Positions 1 through 6,781 of a DNA stretch of 11,637 nt are shown here, piece by piece; positions within the stretch are counted from its first letter, which is position 1; each line of letters opens with the position of its first letter. The DNA is taken from positions 26,117 through 37,753 of the forward strand of contig DDRA01000068.1 in assembly GCA_002343545.1 (NCBI GenBank), read 5' to 3'. The notes beneath the pieces were generated by a model. It made no database searches. It worked only from the letters and a program-made list of their open reading frames with translations, and was not told the origin of the DNA. This stretch comes from Bacteriovoracaceae bacterium UBA2428 (GTDB lineage Bacteria > Bdellovibrionota > UBA2428). Both the position numbers and the translations under genes were made by a program.

Positions 1-1
1 A

Positions 2-652
2 CAGCCGGTTTTTCACCTGGGGATGTCCGGAAACATCGAAGTTCGAGGCGAAAGCGGCTTCGGCAAGAGCTGGGGAGGCGTCAAGTTGTGGTCCGAACGT
101 AACCTGCCGCAGGACACGTCGGAGCTTCCGCGCTTCTGCCGCCTTCTACTTAAGGCGGAAGACGGGACCGATATCGCCATGACGGACCCTCGACGTTTCG
201 GGCGTATCCGTCTTGCCAAAGACCCCGTGAGCGAAGCGCCGATCTCGTCGCTCGGCCCCGACCCGCTCGAAGAGTTCCCTTCGGTCTCGAAGCTTCGGGA
301 AACGCTGCGATCCAAGCGGTCGCCGATCAAGTCGGTTCTCTTGGACCAAAGCGTATTCGCCGGCGTCGGAAACTGGATCGCCGACGAAATACTCTTCCAG
401 GCTCGCATCTCTCCGCATCGGTCGGCGAGGTCTTTGAGCCCGACCGAGATCAAGCGTCTCCGCACGCGCACCCTCGGCATCATCCGAAAAGCGGTCGACG
501 TGAACGCCGACTACGAGCGTTTTCCGAAGAGCTGGCTCTTCCACGATCGTTGGGGGAAACCGGCGGAGGCCTATACTTCGCGCGGCTTCCAGATTCAGCA
601 CGATACGATCGGAGGCCGAACCACCGCCTGGGTACCCGCCCTCCAGAAGTAG
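2..652 (+). CDS. mutM: Fpg/Nei-family DNA glycosylase, zincless plant/fungal type (5' truncated by window edge)
   Basis: Base-excision-repair glycosylase/AP lyase that removes oxidised bases such as formamidopyrimidines. The reading frame is open from the first complete codon and the visible protein starts inside the N-terminal beta-sandwich (FHLGMSG, a family hallmark), so the ATG at 23 is the Met of that motif and not the start; the catalytic N-terminal Pro-Glu lies outside the window. Further marks are TDPRRFG and the helix-two-turn-helix core LLDQ..FAGVGNWIADEILFQARISP. At the C-terminus the usual zinc finger of bacterial Fpg is replaced: the positions of both Cys pairs hold other residues (RWGKPAEAY and TTAWVPALQ), while the Arg of the DNA-intercalating hairpin is kept in GGRTTAW. 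This is the zincless finger known from plant and fungal Fpg. Fpg rather than Nei is favoured, but substrate range cannot be read from the sequence. Confidence 0.9.
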   Translation, partial: QPVFHLGMSGNIEVRGESGFGKSWGGVKLWSERNLPQDTSELPRFCRLLLKAEDGTDIAMTDPRRFGRIRLAKDPVSEAPISSLGPDPLEEFPSVSKLRETLRSKRSPIKSVLLDQSVFAGVGNWIADEILFQARISPHRSARSLSPTEIKRLRTRTLGIIRKAVDVNADYERFPKSWLFHDRWGKPAEAYTSRGFQIQHDTIGGRTTAWVPALQK

Positions 653-681
653 TGTGAAGATCGAAGCCGCGGCTCGATATT

Positions 682-710
682 GCCGGGTGGCCGATCTTGC
701 CCACCCTGGC
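682..710 (+). terminator. Possible hairpin downstream of the glycosylase gene
   Basis: Imperfect stem 30 nt after the glycosylase stop: GCCGGGTGG (682-690) pairs with CCACCCTGGC (701-710) with one bulged T and a 10-nt loop. A five-T run follows only at 726-730, about 15 nt after the stem, so this is not a textbook intrinsic terminator. It could end the glycosylase transcript or be chance. Confidence 0.3.
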
Positions 711-1093
711 TAACTTGGCCTTCGCTTTTTCGTGTTTCCGTTCAGCGCACGAATCTGTATCGTGGGATTCTCTGCCCTTTCTTTCTCCGCCTTGTGCACC
801 TCGGTTACGACGCTGGAAGCCCCCAGGCAGAATCGTTGACTGCTTTCGAGGCTCTGCCATCCCGTTTCGCGGGAGAAGTTCCCCGTCAAGCTTTCGAGAT
901 CAATTCGGGGCGCATTCGTATCTCGCTCACTCGCCTTGGCACCAACCCCAAGGATCTCAAAGCCGGAAGGAAGTTCAGCCTTCAAATGAACGTCTCGCGG
1001 AGCTTTGGCGATAACGGCGGCAGCCGCCAGTTCAGTCCGTCGTAAAGCTCCCTTAGTCGACTTTACTGACGCCCGCGAAAGGCCAAGTCGTGC
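711..1093. other. Stretch without a supported gene
   Basis: About 380 bp between the glycosylase hairpin and the glgA-like promoter. Open frames exist on both strands (plus 680-1045, starting TTG; minus 1096-710, starting ATG), but neither has a good ribosome binding site, a recognisable family, or the third-position GC bias of the neighbouring genes. Near its right end lies an inverted repeat GTAAAG (1042-1047) / CTTTAC (1061-1066) with a 13-nt spacer, and a palindrome AGTCGACT at 1055-1062; either could be an operator for the downstream gene or chance. The region may be a decayed gene or a regulatory upstream region. Confidence 0.4.
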
Positions 1094-1099
1094 CATCCT
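1094..1099 (+). promoter_or_regulatory. Putative -10 element for a leaderless glgA-like transcript
   Basis: CATCCT lies exactly 6 nt before the ATG at 1106, the spacing expected if transcription starts at the start codon. An AGGAG at 1101-1105 abuts the ATG with no spacer, too close for a normal Shine-Dalgarno site. No clear -35 is visible. The support comes from the same arrangement at four other genes in the window. Confidence 0.35.
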
Positions 1100-1105
1100 T
1101 AGGAG

Positions 1106-2689
1106 ATGACCCGGCTTGCTTTTCTTTTAACCGCAACTTGCTTCTTCCCTCCTGCCTTCGCCCAAGAGCGCATCCTCTTCGTGACCGCCGAGCAAAGCGG
1201 CGTCTTCAACACCGGAGGACTCGGGCACACGACTTCCAGTCTCGCTCGCGCCTTGAACGAAGCCGGGGAAAGCGTCGAAGTCGTCATGCCTTACTACTCG
1301 ACGCTGGATTCCACGCTCAAAGGCATCAAAGACGAGAAGATCCGATATTCTTTCCGTTGGGGGCAAGGCGAAGGAGCGGAGAGTTTTCGCTTTGGCCTTT
1401 TCTCAACGACGAACCCACGCACGGGAACGCGGACTTACCTACTTAAGCCCCTCTCCCATCCAGAACTCTTCGAGAACGCACCACCACCGGGCACGCCAAC
1501 CCGCTACACGAACTATTCATCCGAAGGGAAAGCCTTCGCCGCCTTCAACCAAGCCGCGGCCGAATTTGCCAAAGGACGTGACTATACGCTGGTCAATACC
1601 CATGATTGGCACGCGGGGCTCTTTGGTCGCTTCGCGCGAGAAGGCGGTTCCGACGTCAAGATTCTCTTCACGATCAGTAACCTCGGCTATCAGGGGCTCA
1701 CCGATTTTTCGGCTTTCGGCCCACTCTTCCGGGACTCCGAAAAGTATCCCGGGTCTCCCTACGAGTTTCACGGGCGCTTTAACTTCATGAAGGCCGGCGT
1801 CCACGATGCCGACGCCGTCCTGACCGTTTCGCCTGGATACCTGGCCGACATCCAAACCCCGCGCTTCGGCCACGGGCTCGACGGATTCCTGCGAGCCGAG
1901 TCCAAACGCAAGCCCCTGCTCGCCATTCTGAACGGTACGGATCTCGCAAACTGGCGGCCGACGGATTTCTCGGCCGAGAGCCTGGACGGCAAACGCACGG
2001 GCAAGCTTGAGCTTCAGACCCTCCTTGGGCTCGACGCCGACTCCGAGCGACCGCTGTTTTGCCTAACTTCGCGTCTCGCCCACCAAAAAGGCTACGACTA
2101 CCTGCCCGGCGCCCTGCGCAAGCTTCTCGACAGCGACAAAAACGCGCAGATCGTCGTCATGGGCGACGGCGACGCCCGCTATGTCGAAGCGATCGAGCGA
2201 GTCCGGGCCGATTTTCCCCAACGCTTCATCTACCGACCCTTCTCGGCGGAGCTCGAGATACCGATGACTCGATACTCGGATTTCTTCGTGAACGCCGCCT
2301 GGTACGAACCAAGCGGAACGAACCAAATCTTCGCTCTCGCCAACGGCACGCTCCCGCTGCTCTCTCGAACGGGAGGCCTTCCGGACTACGTGATCGAGGG
2401 AAAAACGGGTTTTCTCTACGACATTGCTTTCCACGACCACTCGGACTCGATCGACGTTCGCCAAAGCGAAAGGAACGTCGGTGAGGCCCTCATCCAAGCC
2501 GCCAAAGATTTTCGCGAGCGTCCCAAAGCCCATTCTGATCGGGTTCGGGCCGCGCTCAGCGTCGACCACAGTTGGAAGGCCCAGATCCCGCGTTACCGAG
2601 AAGTATTTCGGATCACCGAAGAATCTCGGCTCAAGCGCTTCGGCGGTAGCGGATGCAAAACGGCCCTAAAGGCCGTATTAGATCTCTGA
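1106..2689 (+). CDS. glgA: GlgA-like (GT5) glucosyltransferase with an N-terminal signal peptide
   Basis: Glycogen/starch synthase family; the known members transfer glucose from ADP- or UDP-glucose to a growing alpha-1,4-glucan. The fold is read from ILFVTAE..., [51 protein letters not shown] and [26 protein letters not shown], covering both Rossmann domains. Oddities: residues 1-19 (basic start, hydrophobic core, AFA before Q20) look like a Sec signal peptide. The mature family fold begins at about residue 21, an in-frame TAG lies at 1100-1102, and no start sits between, so the leader is truly coded. The ADP-glucose-binding KTGGL lysine is Asn35 (NTGGL), the usual HN of TIHNLAYQG is SN (TISNLGYQG), and the EPCG cysteine is Ser. 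The catalytic-site Glu and the R..QKG motif remain. At 527 aa it is longer than the usual roughly 480. It may be an exported enzyme with altered donor use, or a non-catalytic relative. It overlaps the next gene by 1 nt. Confidence 0.85.
   Translation: MTRLAFLLTATCFFPPAFAQERILFVTAEQSGVFNTGGLGHTTSSLARALNEAGESVEVVMPYYSTLDSTLKGIKDEKIRYSFRWGQGEGAESFRFGLFSTTNPRTGTRTYLLKPLSHPELFENAPPPGTPTRYTNYSSEGKAFAAFNQAAAEFAKGRDYTLVNTHDWHAGLFGRFAREGGSDVKILFTISNLGYQGLTDFSAFGPLFRDSEKYPGSPYEFHGRFNFMKAGVHDADAVLTVSPGYLADIQTPRFGHGLDGFLRAESKRKPLLAILNGTDLANWRPTDFSAESLDGKRTGKLELQTLLGLDADSERPLFCLTSRLAHQKGYDYLPGALRKLLDSDKNAQIVVMGDGDARYVEAIERVRADFPQRFIYRPFSAELEIPMTRYSDFFVNAAWYEPSGTNQIFALANGTLPLLSRTGGLPDYVIEGKTGFLYDIAFHDHSDSIDVRQSERNVGEALIQAAKDFRERPKAHSDRVRAALSVDHSWKAQIPRYREVFRITEESRLKRFGGSGCKTALKAVLDL
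2660..2676 (+). repeat. Short perfect inverted repeat at the 3' end of the glgA-like gene
   Basis: ACGGCC (2660-2665) and GGCCGT (2671-2676) flank a 5-nt loop, just before the glgA-like stop and about 13 nt upstream of the yjdM start. No T-run follows beyond TATTA. It could reduce coupling between the two genes or be chance. Confidence 0.3.
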
Positions 2690-3039
2690 TGTCTTCCTTA
2701 CCGAAATGTCCGAAATGTCGTTCTGAGCATGCCTACCCGGACCGTGAGCTCTGGATTTGCCCGGAATGCGCGCACGAATGGAGTGCGATCGCCGAGGCCG
2801 AAACCCCGGCGGTCGAAGACTCGAGCGTTCGCGACGCGAACGGCAACGTCCTTCAGGACGGAGATACCGTGACCGTTATCAAGGACCTCAAAGTCAAAGG
2901 GTCGTCTTCCGTCGTGAAGATCGGAACCAAAGTCAAAAGCATCCGCCTCGTCGACGGCGGCGATGGACATAACATCGCATGCAAGATCGACGGATTCGGA
3001 CAAATGAATCTCAAGTCCGAGTTCGTCCGCAAAGCGTAG
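2689..3039 (+). CDS. yjdM: YjdM/PhnA-family zinc-ribbon protein
   Basis: Small cytoplasmic protein of the YjdM (formerly PhnA) family, 116 aa, full length for the family. The N-terminal zinc ribbon has four Cys in two pairs (C7-P-K-C10 and C24-P-E-C27, followed by AHEWS). The C-terminal domain carries the near-invariant blocks [35 protein letters not shown] and [16 protein letters not shown]. The biochemical role of the family is unsettled; the phn name comes from gene position near phosphonate genes in E. coli, not from a shown activity. Start choice: a longer frame opens at 2653 inside the glgA-like gene, but family similarity begins at [10 protein letters not shown], whose ATG (2689) overlaps the preceding TGA by one base, so translational coupling to the upstream gene is likely. 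No phosphonate genes are nearby. Confidence 0.93.
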   Translation: MSSLPKCPKCRSEHAYPDRELWICPECAHEWSAIAEAETPAVEDSSVRDANGNVLQDGDTVTVIKDLKVKGSSSVVKIGTKVKSIRLVDGGDGHNIACKIDGFGQMNLKSEFVRKA

Positions 3040-3045
3040 CCCCGC

Positions 3046-3474
3046 TCAGAACGTGATTTCGATCGAATCCGCGCTTCGATTGGCCGGACCGTGATAGACG
3101 GCCTCGACGTTGTTGCCGTCCGGGTCGATCAAGTACGCCGCGTAGTAACCCGGGTGATACTTGCGCATTCCGGGCGCGCCGTTGTCTTTGGCGCCGACTT
3201 CCATCCCCGCGCGGTGAAACTTACGAACTTCCTCTTCGCCGTCGGCCTGGAAGGCGAAGTGCATGCGACCCGTGAGCTGACCGCCGGCCGCCGGGCTGTC
3301 CGCGGTCGAGACGAAAAGCTCGTCGGCCCAGAAGAATCCCGGTCCCTCGCCACCCATCTCGATCCCGAGCGCGCCCAGCACGGCCGCGTAGAATTTCTTG
3401 CTGGCTTCGAGATCCCGCACGATGATCTGAAGGTGATCGATTAAGCGGCCGCGATAGAGCCTGTTCGTTTCCAT
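3046..3474 (-). CDS. VOC-superfamily (glyoxalase/bleomycin-resistance fold) protein
   Basis: A 142-aa single-domain vicinal-oxygen-chelate protein with two beta-alpha-beta-beta-beta modules. Module 1 starts LIDHLQIIVRDLEASKKFYA with metal-ligand His14. The second half has MHFAFQA (His72) and ends DPDGNNVEAVYHG with Glu124, the usual His/His/Glu metal set. YLIDPDGNNVE is typical of the lactoylglutathione-lyase-like branch, but the substrate cannot be read. It converges on yjdM with a 6-nt gap and diverges from the ATL remnant across 50 bp. A well-formed promoter lies directly upstream with its predicted start at the ATG, so a leaderless transcript is likely. Confidence 0.88.
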   Translation of the reverse strand: METNRLYRGRLIDHLQIIVRDLEASKKFYAAVLGALGIEMGGEGPGFFWADELFVSTADSPAAGGQLTGRMHFAFQADGEEEVRKFHRAGMEVGAKDNGAPGMRKYHPGYYAAYLIDPDGNNVEAVYHGPANRSADSIEITF

Positions 3475-3480
3475 GCTTTG

Positions 3481-3509
3481 ATCCTAAACTTCTCCGTAGG
3501 GTCGTTCAA
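3481..3509 (-). promoter_or_regulatory. Promoter of the VOC gene, probably leaderless
   Basis: On the reverse strand, TTGAAC (3509-3504) and TAGGAT (3486-3481) are separated by exactly 17 nt, matching a sigma-70-type promoter. The -10 ends 6 nt before the ATG (3474-3472), so the predicted transcription start falls on or within a base of the start codon. This is the best complete promoter in the window. Confidence 0.6.
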
Positions 3510-3512
3510 CTC

Positions 3513-3518
3513 AAGGAG
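3513..3518 (+). promoter_or_regulatory. Shine-Dalgarno site of the ATL remnant
   Basis: AAGGAG, 6 nt before the ATG at 3525. It shows that the translation start of the deleted gene is still intact. Confidence 0.6.
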
Positions 3519-3524
3519 CCTTCG

Positions 3525-3815
3525 ATGGCGGATCTCTCACCACTCACGAAAGCCATCATCGCGGCGATCCGTAGGGTACCGCGCGGACGTATCGCCTTCC
3601 CGCTAGAGAGCCTTTCGTTCGAACGACAATGGCAACGACTTCGCCGTGAAGGCGTCGAGGTCGATCCCGCGACCGGCCAAATCGACCTCAAGCGATTTCA
3701 GTACGCATCCCATTCTAAGGGCTCGCGACCGGCGGCAGCTACTTCGACTCCAGAACGGCGGGCGTATTCCCGCCGGGCAAAGACCATAGCAGGAAAAACG
3801 CGATCGCCACGATGA
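3525..3815 (+). pseudogene. atl: Alkyltransferase-like (ATL/MGMT, YbaZ-type) gene with an in-frame internal deletion
   Basis: ATL and MGMT proteins bind O6-alkylguanine in DNA through a winged-helix core and a P-(C/W)-H-R active-site loop. Residues 1-22 match the N-terminal helix and its AIRRVPRGR block. Residues 23-60 match the C-terminal end of the family (GRIAFP, then LRREGVEVDPATGQIDLKRF; E. coli YbaZ ends EGVMVSGSGQIDLQRYRW). About 45 residues that should lie between them, with the TTYG strand, the recognition helix, the Arg finger and the PWHR/PCHR loop, are missing. The join is within GR-I at about 3585-3593 and keeps the frame. Past QY the frame continues into about 36 low-complexity residues antisense to another ORF, so the natural stop also seems lost. 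The Shine-Dalgarno site and ATG are intact. Best reading is a recent pseudogene; an assembly collapse could look the same. Confidence 0.7.
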
Positions 3816-3870
3816 CCGCGACAAAGGCCCAAATGTTTCGACGTTGAACGTTCGGCAGCTTCTCTTGCAT
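3739..3870 (-). CDS. Small single-span membrane protein (43 aa)
   Basis: ORF of 43 codons plus TAG on the reverse strand. The layout is a basic, hydrophilic N-terminus (MQEKLPNVQRRN), one strongly hydrophobic helix from about residue 13 to 30 (IWAFVAVIVAIAFFLLW) and a short polar tail ending in LESK. The positive residues before the helix predict an N-in topology. Codons are GC-biased at third positions like real genes here. I do not recognise a family. There is no strong Shine-Dalgarno site and no -10 hexamer at the leaderless spacing, so the start is less sure than at other genes. It lies antisense to the tail of the ATL remnant and upstream of, divergent from, the permease gene. Confidence 0.5.
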   Translation of the reverse strand: MQEKLPNVQRRNIWAFVAVIVAIAFFLLWSLPGGNTPAVLESK

Positions 3871-3954
3871 ACCCGATTGGTCTTAGCGGAAAGTCGCGCT
3901 CGAACGGACCGGAACTTGTCGCGTGTCTAAATCTTAACGGCGCCGCGCTTGGGG

Positions 3955-3960
3955 TATGAT
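3955..3960 (+). promoter_or_regulatory. Putative -10 of a leaderless permease transcript
   Basis: TATGAT, a 5/6 match to TATAAT, ends 6 nt before the ATG at 3967. The upstream -35 region (TCTTAA/CTTAAC at the proper distance) is weak. The gene has no well-placed Shine-Dalgarno site. Confidence 0.45.
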
Positions 3961-3966
3961 GCCGCC

Positions 3967-5340
3967 ATGTCGATCTTCGGTATCTTGCTTTCGCTCGCTC
4001 TCCTCATGTGGGGAGCTTATCGGGGCCTCAGCGTTATTCTGCTCGCCCCGGTTTTGGCCGTCACGGCCACCTTCTTCGAAGGCTCCGTTCCGCTGCTGCC
4101 GACCTACACCGAAGTCTTCATGAAGGGGCTCGGAAACTTCCTCGTGACTTATTATCCGATTTTCCTCCTGGGATCGCTTTTCGGGTCGCTCATGACGGAC
4201 TCGGGCGCGGCCTCGAGCGTTTCGCGGGGGCTCGTGCGCGCGATGGGCAAGAAGCACGCCCTCTGGGCCGTCATCCTCACCTGCAGCCTTCTCACCTACG
4301 GCGGGGTATCGGCTTGGGTCGTCGTCTTCACGATGTATCCGCTCGGTCGCGCCCTTTTTCGTGAAGCCGATATTCCGAAGCGCCTTCTCCCCGGGGCGAT
4401 CGCGACGGGCGCCATCGGCGCCCCCATGGTGACTTTTCCCGGCAGCATGCAGATCCACAACTCGATGCCGATGTCGTACTTCGGCACGACGCTTTACGCG
4501 GCTCCTTTGTTGGGAATACTCTCGGGATCGGCCATGATGCTCCTTTGCTGGCTCTGGCTCGACCGGCGAGCCCGCGACGCCGCCCGGAAGGGCGAGGGCT
4601 ACGGCAAGCATCGCTTCGAAGAAGGCAAAGAAAGCGCCCCGCCGCCCCTGCGGGAGCCCCCGTTCTTCCTGGCGCTTCTGCCGATCTTGCTCGTGCTCGT
4701 TTTGGTTTACCTCTTCTCCGAGGTCTGGATGCCCCGCTGGGACCTGGCTTACCTTTCGCAGGAGATCTACGGTCGCAAAACTCCCCAACAGGTCATCGGA
4801 ATGTGGTCCGTCATCCTGGCGCTCCTCACGGCCGCGGTAGCGAGCGCGCTCTTCTTGCGACGTTACTTCCGCGATCTCTCCCGGACGCTGAGCGAGGGGG
4901 CCTTGGGGAGCCTGCTGCCTTCGCTCAACACGGCCTCCGAAGTCGGCTACGGCGCGACGATCGCGAGCCTCTCCGGATTCGCGCTCATCAAGAATTCGCT
5001 CCTGAGCTTTTCCGCCGGAAGCCCCTTGGTTTCGGCCTCCCTGGCCATCAACTTGCTCGCCGGCATCACGGGTTCAGCCGCCGGTGGCCTCAGCATCGCC
5101 CTTAGTTCTTTGGGCGAAACCTACAAGACCCTCGCGATCGCATCGGGCATTAGCCTCGAGACCCTGCACCGGATCGCTGTGATCGCCTGCAGCGGCCTCG
5201 ATTCACTCCCGCACAACGGTGCCGTCATCACCCTTCTGACCGTGTGCGGCCTCAGCCACCGCGAATCCTACAAAGACATCTTCGTGACGACCGTGATCGT
5301 TCCGTTGGGCGTTTTGGCGATCTGTTTGATGGTTCTCTGA
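3967..5340 (+). CDS. GntP-family permease (3-hydroxybutyrate/gluconate-type)
   Basis: A 457-aa polytopic inner-membrane transporter, expected to work as a proton symporter of small organic acids. Hydrophobic segments fill nearly the whole length, with one charged cytoplasmic-type loop at about residues 200-225 (DRRARDAARKGEG...). Family-like blocks include YYPIFLLGSLFGSLMTDSGAA near the N-terminus, IGAPMVTFPGSMQ in the middle, and SLPHNGAVITLLTVCGLSH near the C-terminus. The last block resembles D-3-hydroxybutyrate permeases of this family more than classical gluconate permeases. Substrate remains inference. Start: ATG 3967 gives the normal hydrophobic N-terminus; an in-frame TTG at 3949 would add MGYDAA with no support. 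The next gene starts 16 nt after its stop and probably shares the transcript. Confidence 0.88.
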   Translation: MSIFGILLSLALLMWGAYRGLSVILLAPVLAVTATFFEGSVPLLPTYTEVFMKGLGNFLVTYYPIFLLGSLFGSLMTDSGAASSVSRGLVRAMGKKHALWAVILTCSLLTYGGVSAWVVVFTMYPLGRALFREADIPKRLLPGAIATGAIGAPMVTFPGSMQIHNSMPMSYFGTTLYAAPLLGILSGSAMMLLCWLWLDRRARDAARKGEGYGKHRFEEGKESAPPPLREPPFFLALLPILLVLVLVYLFSEVWMPRWDLAYLSQEIYGRKTPQQVIGMWSVILALLTAAVASALFLRRYFRDLSRTLSEGALGSLLPSLNTASEVGYGATIASLSGFALIKNSLLSFSAGSPLVSASLAINLLAGITGSAAGGLSIALSSLGETYKTLAIASGISLETLHRIAVIACSGLDSLPHNGAVITLLTVCGLSHRESYKDIFVTTVIVPLGVLAICLMVL

Positions 5341-5356
5341 TAGAAGGGGCGTCGAC

Positions 5357-6721
5357 GTGAGAATCCGAAGCCTGGATAAAAGCAATCTCGAGACCGTTCT
5401 GCCGCTCCTCAGCGCGTCGATCGGCTTTGACGTCGGCCTCGAGGACGAAGTCGCGTGCCTCGAAAGCGGCGGCGGCCTGGGCGTTTTTTCGGTGGATCCC
5501 CAGGGGAGAGCCGACGCGTTCATCCGCTGTTTCTCCATTTCCTCCGAGCTAAGGCTCATCGAAGCCTATCCCGTCTCGGCCATCGACGGAGGCCCTCTCT
5601 TCGAGTCTTTCTACCGACAGATGGAAGCCCTGCCCGCGCAGACTTTTCGTTTCGACGTGAACGGCGACAACGACGGCCGAGCCGCTTTCTTGCGGCGCAA
5701 AGGCTTCGTTCGCGAAAAGATCTTCTTGCGTTACCAACTGGAATCCTTTGACGCTTGGACGGGCGACGGATTCGAAACCGAGCTTCCCGCCGCGGCCGAC
5801 GTCTCCCGAGTTTGTCGACTCATGAGCGAGTTACATCCTTACGTCGAAGAGCAACTCGCGAAGAGTTTTGCGGCCGCTTACTGGCGAGTCGCCCGGGACC
5901 CCCAAAGCCGAGCCGTTGTGGCGGCGGCCCTCTTCAATCGCCCCCAAGATTCTTCGGGTCGATGGGAACTCGTCGAGGTCGTCGTCGATCCCGAGCTTCG
6001 CGGCCAAGGATTGGGCACCCGTTTCCTTGGCTCCGTCCTTAGCGAAGTCCGCACGCATGGCGCCACGAGCTGCTACCTCAAGGTCGAAGCAAAGCGACTC
6101 GCCGCCAGAAGGTGCTACGAAAAACTCGGGTTTCGGCCCGTGCCCGAAAAGTCCGAGCGCTGGATGTATCTCCCCCCTCGGATCGAGCCGTCCTACTCTT
6201 TTGATCAGAACTTGCGCGACGTTCTCGACTCGGTCGAATACGCCGAAAGCTACGTCGAGGCCCAAATCGCCTTCGCCAACGCCACGGACGATCCAAAAGT
6301 TCAGGTCCGCGCGCTGGGCCAAGCGGGTTCTTACTTAAGATGCCTCGGACGCCTCGACGAAGCCGAGGACTGCCTTCGTCGCGCCCTCGAGCTCGTCGAT
6401 CGGCATCAACTTGAAGCTTCCTTCCGAATCACGAACCAAATTCGCCTGGCTCATGTCTACCAATGGAAAAAGAAGTTCGACGTGAGTGGACCCCTCTTTC
6501 AAACGATTCTTACGGAATGCCAGTCGAATCCCCGACTCGCCGGCTACCTTTCGTTCGCCTGGCAGCACCTCGGTAAGCACTGTTTCGACGCCGAGAACTA
6601 CGAAGAAGCCGCGATCTGCTTTGAAAACGCCTTACGACTACGTAAAGGTGATGGAAGCCCTCCTGATCTCATCCAAAGTTCCTCGGTGGCTCTGCACGAA
6701 GCGAAATCCCGTTTGCGGTGA
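5357..6721 (+). CDS. Tandem GNAT acetyltransferase domains fused to a TPR tail
   Basis: A 454-aa cytoplasmic protein in three parts. Residues 1-130 look like a GNAT fold with a degenerate acetyl-CoA loop: the C-terminal strand-helix (DNDGRAAFLRRKGF) is present but no R/Q-x-x-G-x-G/A is seen. Residues about 138-272 form a second GNAT domain with intact motif A (VVVDPELRGQGLGTRF, RGQGLG at 215-220) and the RRCYEKLGF block. Residues about 290-454 are helical TPR-like units (ALGQAGSYLRCLGRLDEAEDCLRRAL at 319-344, AWQHLGKHCFDAENYEEAAICFENAL at 401-426). A GTG start with AGAAGGGG 7-8 nt upstream is well supported and GNAT similarity begins at once. It follows the permease by 16 nt. The first domain may be structural while the second acetylates a protein or small molecule held by the TPR part; the substrate is unknown. 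Confidence 0.85.
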   Translation: MRIRSLDKSNLETVLPLLSASIGFDVGLEDEVACLESGGGLGVFSVDPQGRADAFIRCFSISSELRLIEAYPVSAIDGGPLFESFYRQMEALPAQTFRFDVNGDNDGRAAFLRRKGFVREKIFLRYQLESFDAWTGDGFETELPAAADVSRVCRLMSELHPYVEEQLAKSFAAAYWRVARDPQSRAVVAAALFNRPQDSSGRWELVEVVVDPELRGQGLGTRFLGSVLSEVRTHGATSCYLKVEAKRLAARRCYEKLGFRPVPEKSERWMYLPPRIEPSYSFDQNLRDVLDSVEYAESYVEAQIAFANATDDPKVQVRALGQAGSYLRCLGRLDEAEDCLRRALELVDRHQLEASFRITNQIRLAHVYQWKKKFDVSGPLFQTILTECQSNPRLAGYLSFAWQHLGKHCFDAENYEEAAICFENALRLRKGDGSPPDLIQSSSVALHEAKSRLR

Positions 6722-6769
6722 ACGTACGAAGCTCTCGTCACGAAGAATCCTGTGAGCTCCGCCACGTGA

Positions 6770-6775
6770 TATCCT
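6770..6775 (+). promoter_or_regulatory. Putative -10 of a leaderless regulator transcript
   Basis: TATCCT ends 6 nt before the GTG at 6782. The -35 is not recognisable, so an activator may be needed; imperfect inverted TCAC/GTGA sequences (6738-6755) lie just upstream. Confidence 0.4.
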
Positions 6776-6781
6776 TACCAG

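Noticed and set aside
680..1045. 121-codon plus-strand ORF with TTG start
   Set aside because: Weak start, no Shine-Dalgarno site, no recognisable domain and an odd Cys/Trp/Pro-rich beginning. Retained only as a possible decayed gene.
710..1096. 128-codon reverse-strand ORF divergent from the glgA-like gene
   Set aside because: No recognisable family, third-position GC near neutral unlike real genes here, and no usable ribosome site or leaderless -10 before its ATG.
1101..1105. AGGAG as Shine-Dalgarno site for the glgA-like gene
   Set aside because: It touches the ATG with no spacer, so it cannot pair normally while the start codon is in the ribosomal P site.
2653..2688. Upstream ATG for yjdM inside the glgA-like gene
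   Set aside because: Adds 12 residues not found in the family; family similarity starts at the ATG at 2689.
3949..3966. Earlier TTG start for the permease
   Set aside because: Adds only MGYDAA, has no ribosome site, and would overlap the TATGAT element; ATG 3967 fits the hydrophobic N-terminus.
3934..4788. 284-codon reverse-strand ORF under the permease gene
   Set aside because: Arg/Glu/His-rich low-complexity translation, a typical antisense shadow of a GC-rich membrane-protein gene that is clearly coding on the other strand.
6738..6770. Crp-box-like sequences (TCAC-N10-GTGA; TGTGA followed by CACGTGA)
   Set aside because: The half-sites do not form a symmetric 16-bp TGTGA-N6-TCACA or FNR-type TTGAT-N4-ATCAA site; too weak to call an operator.
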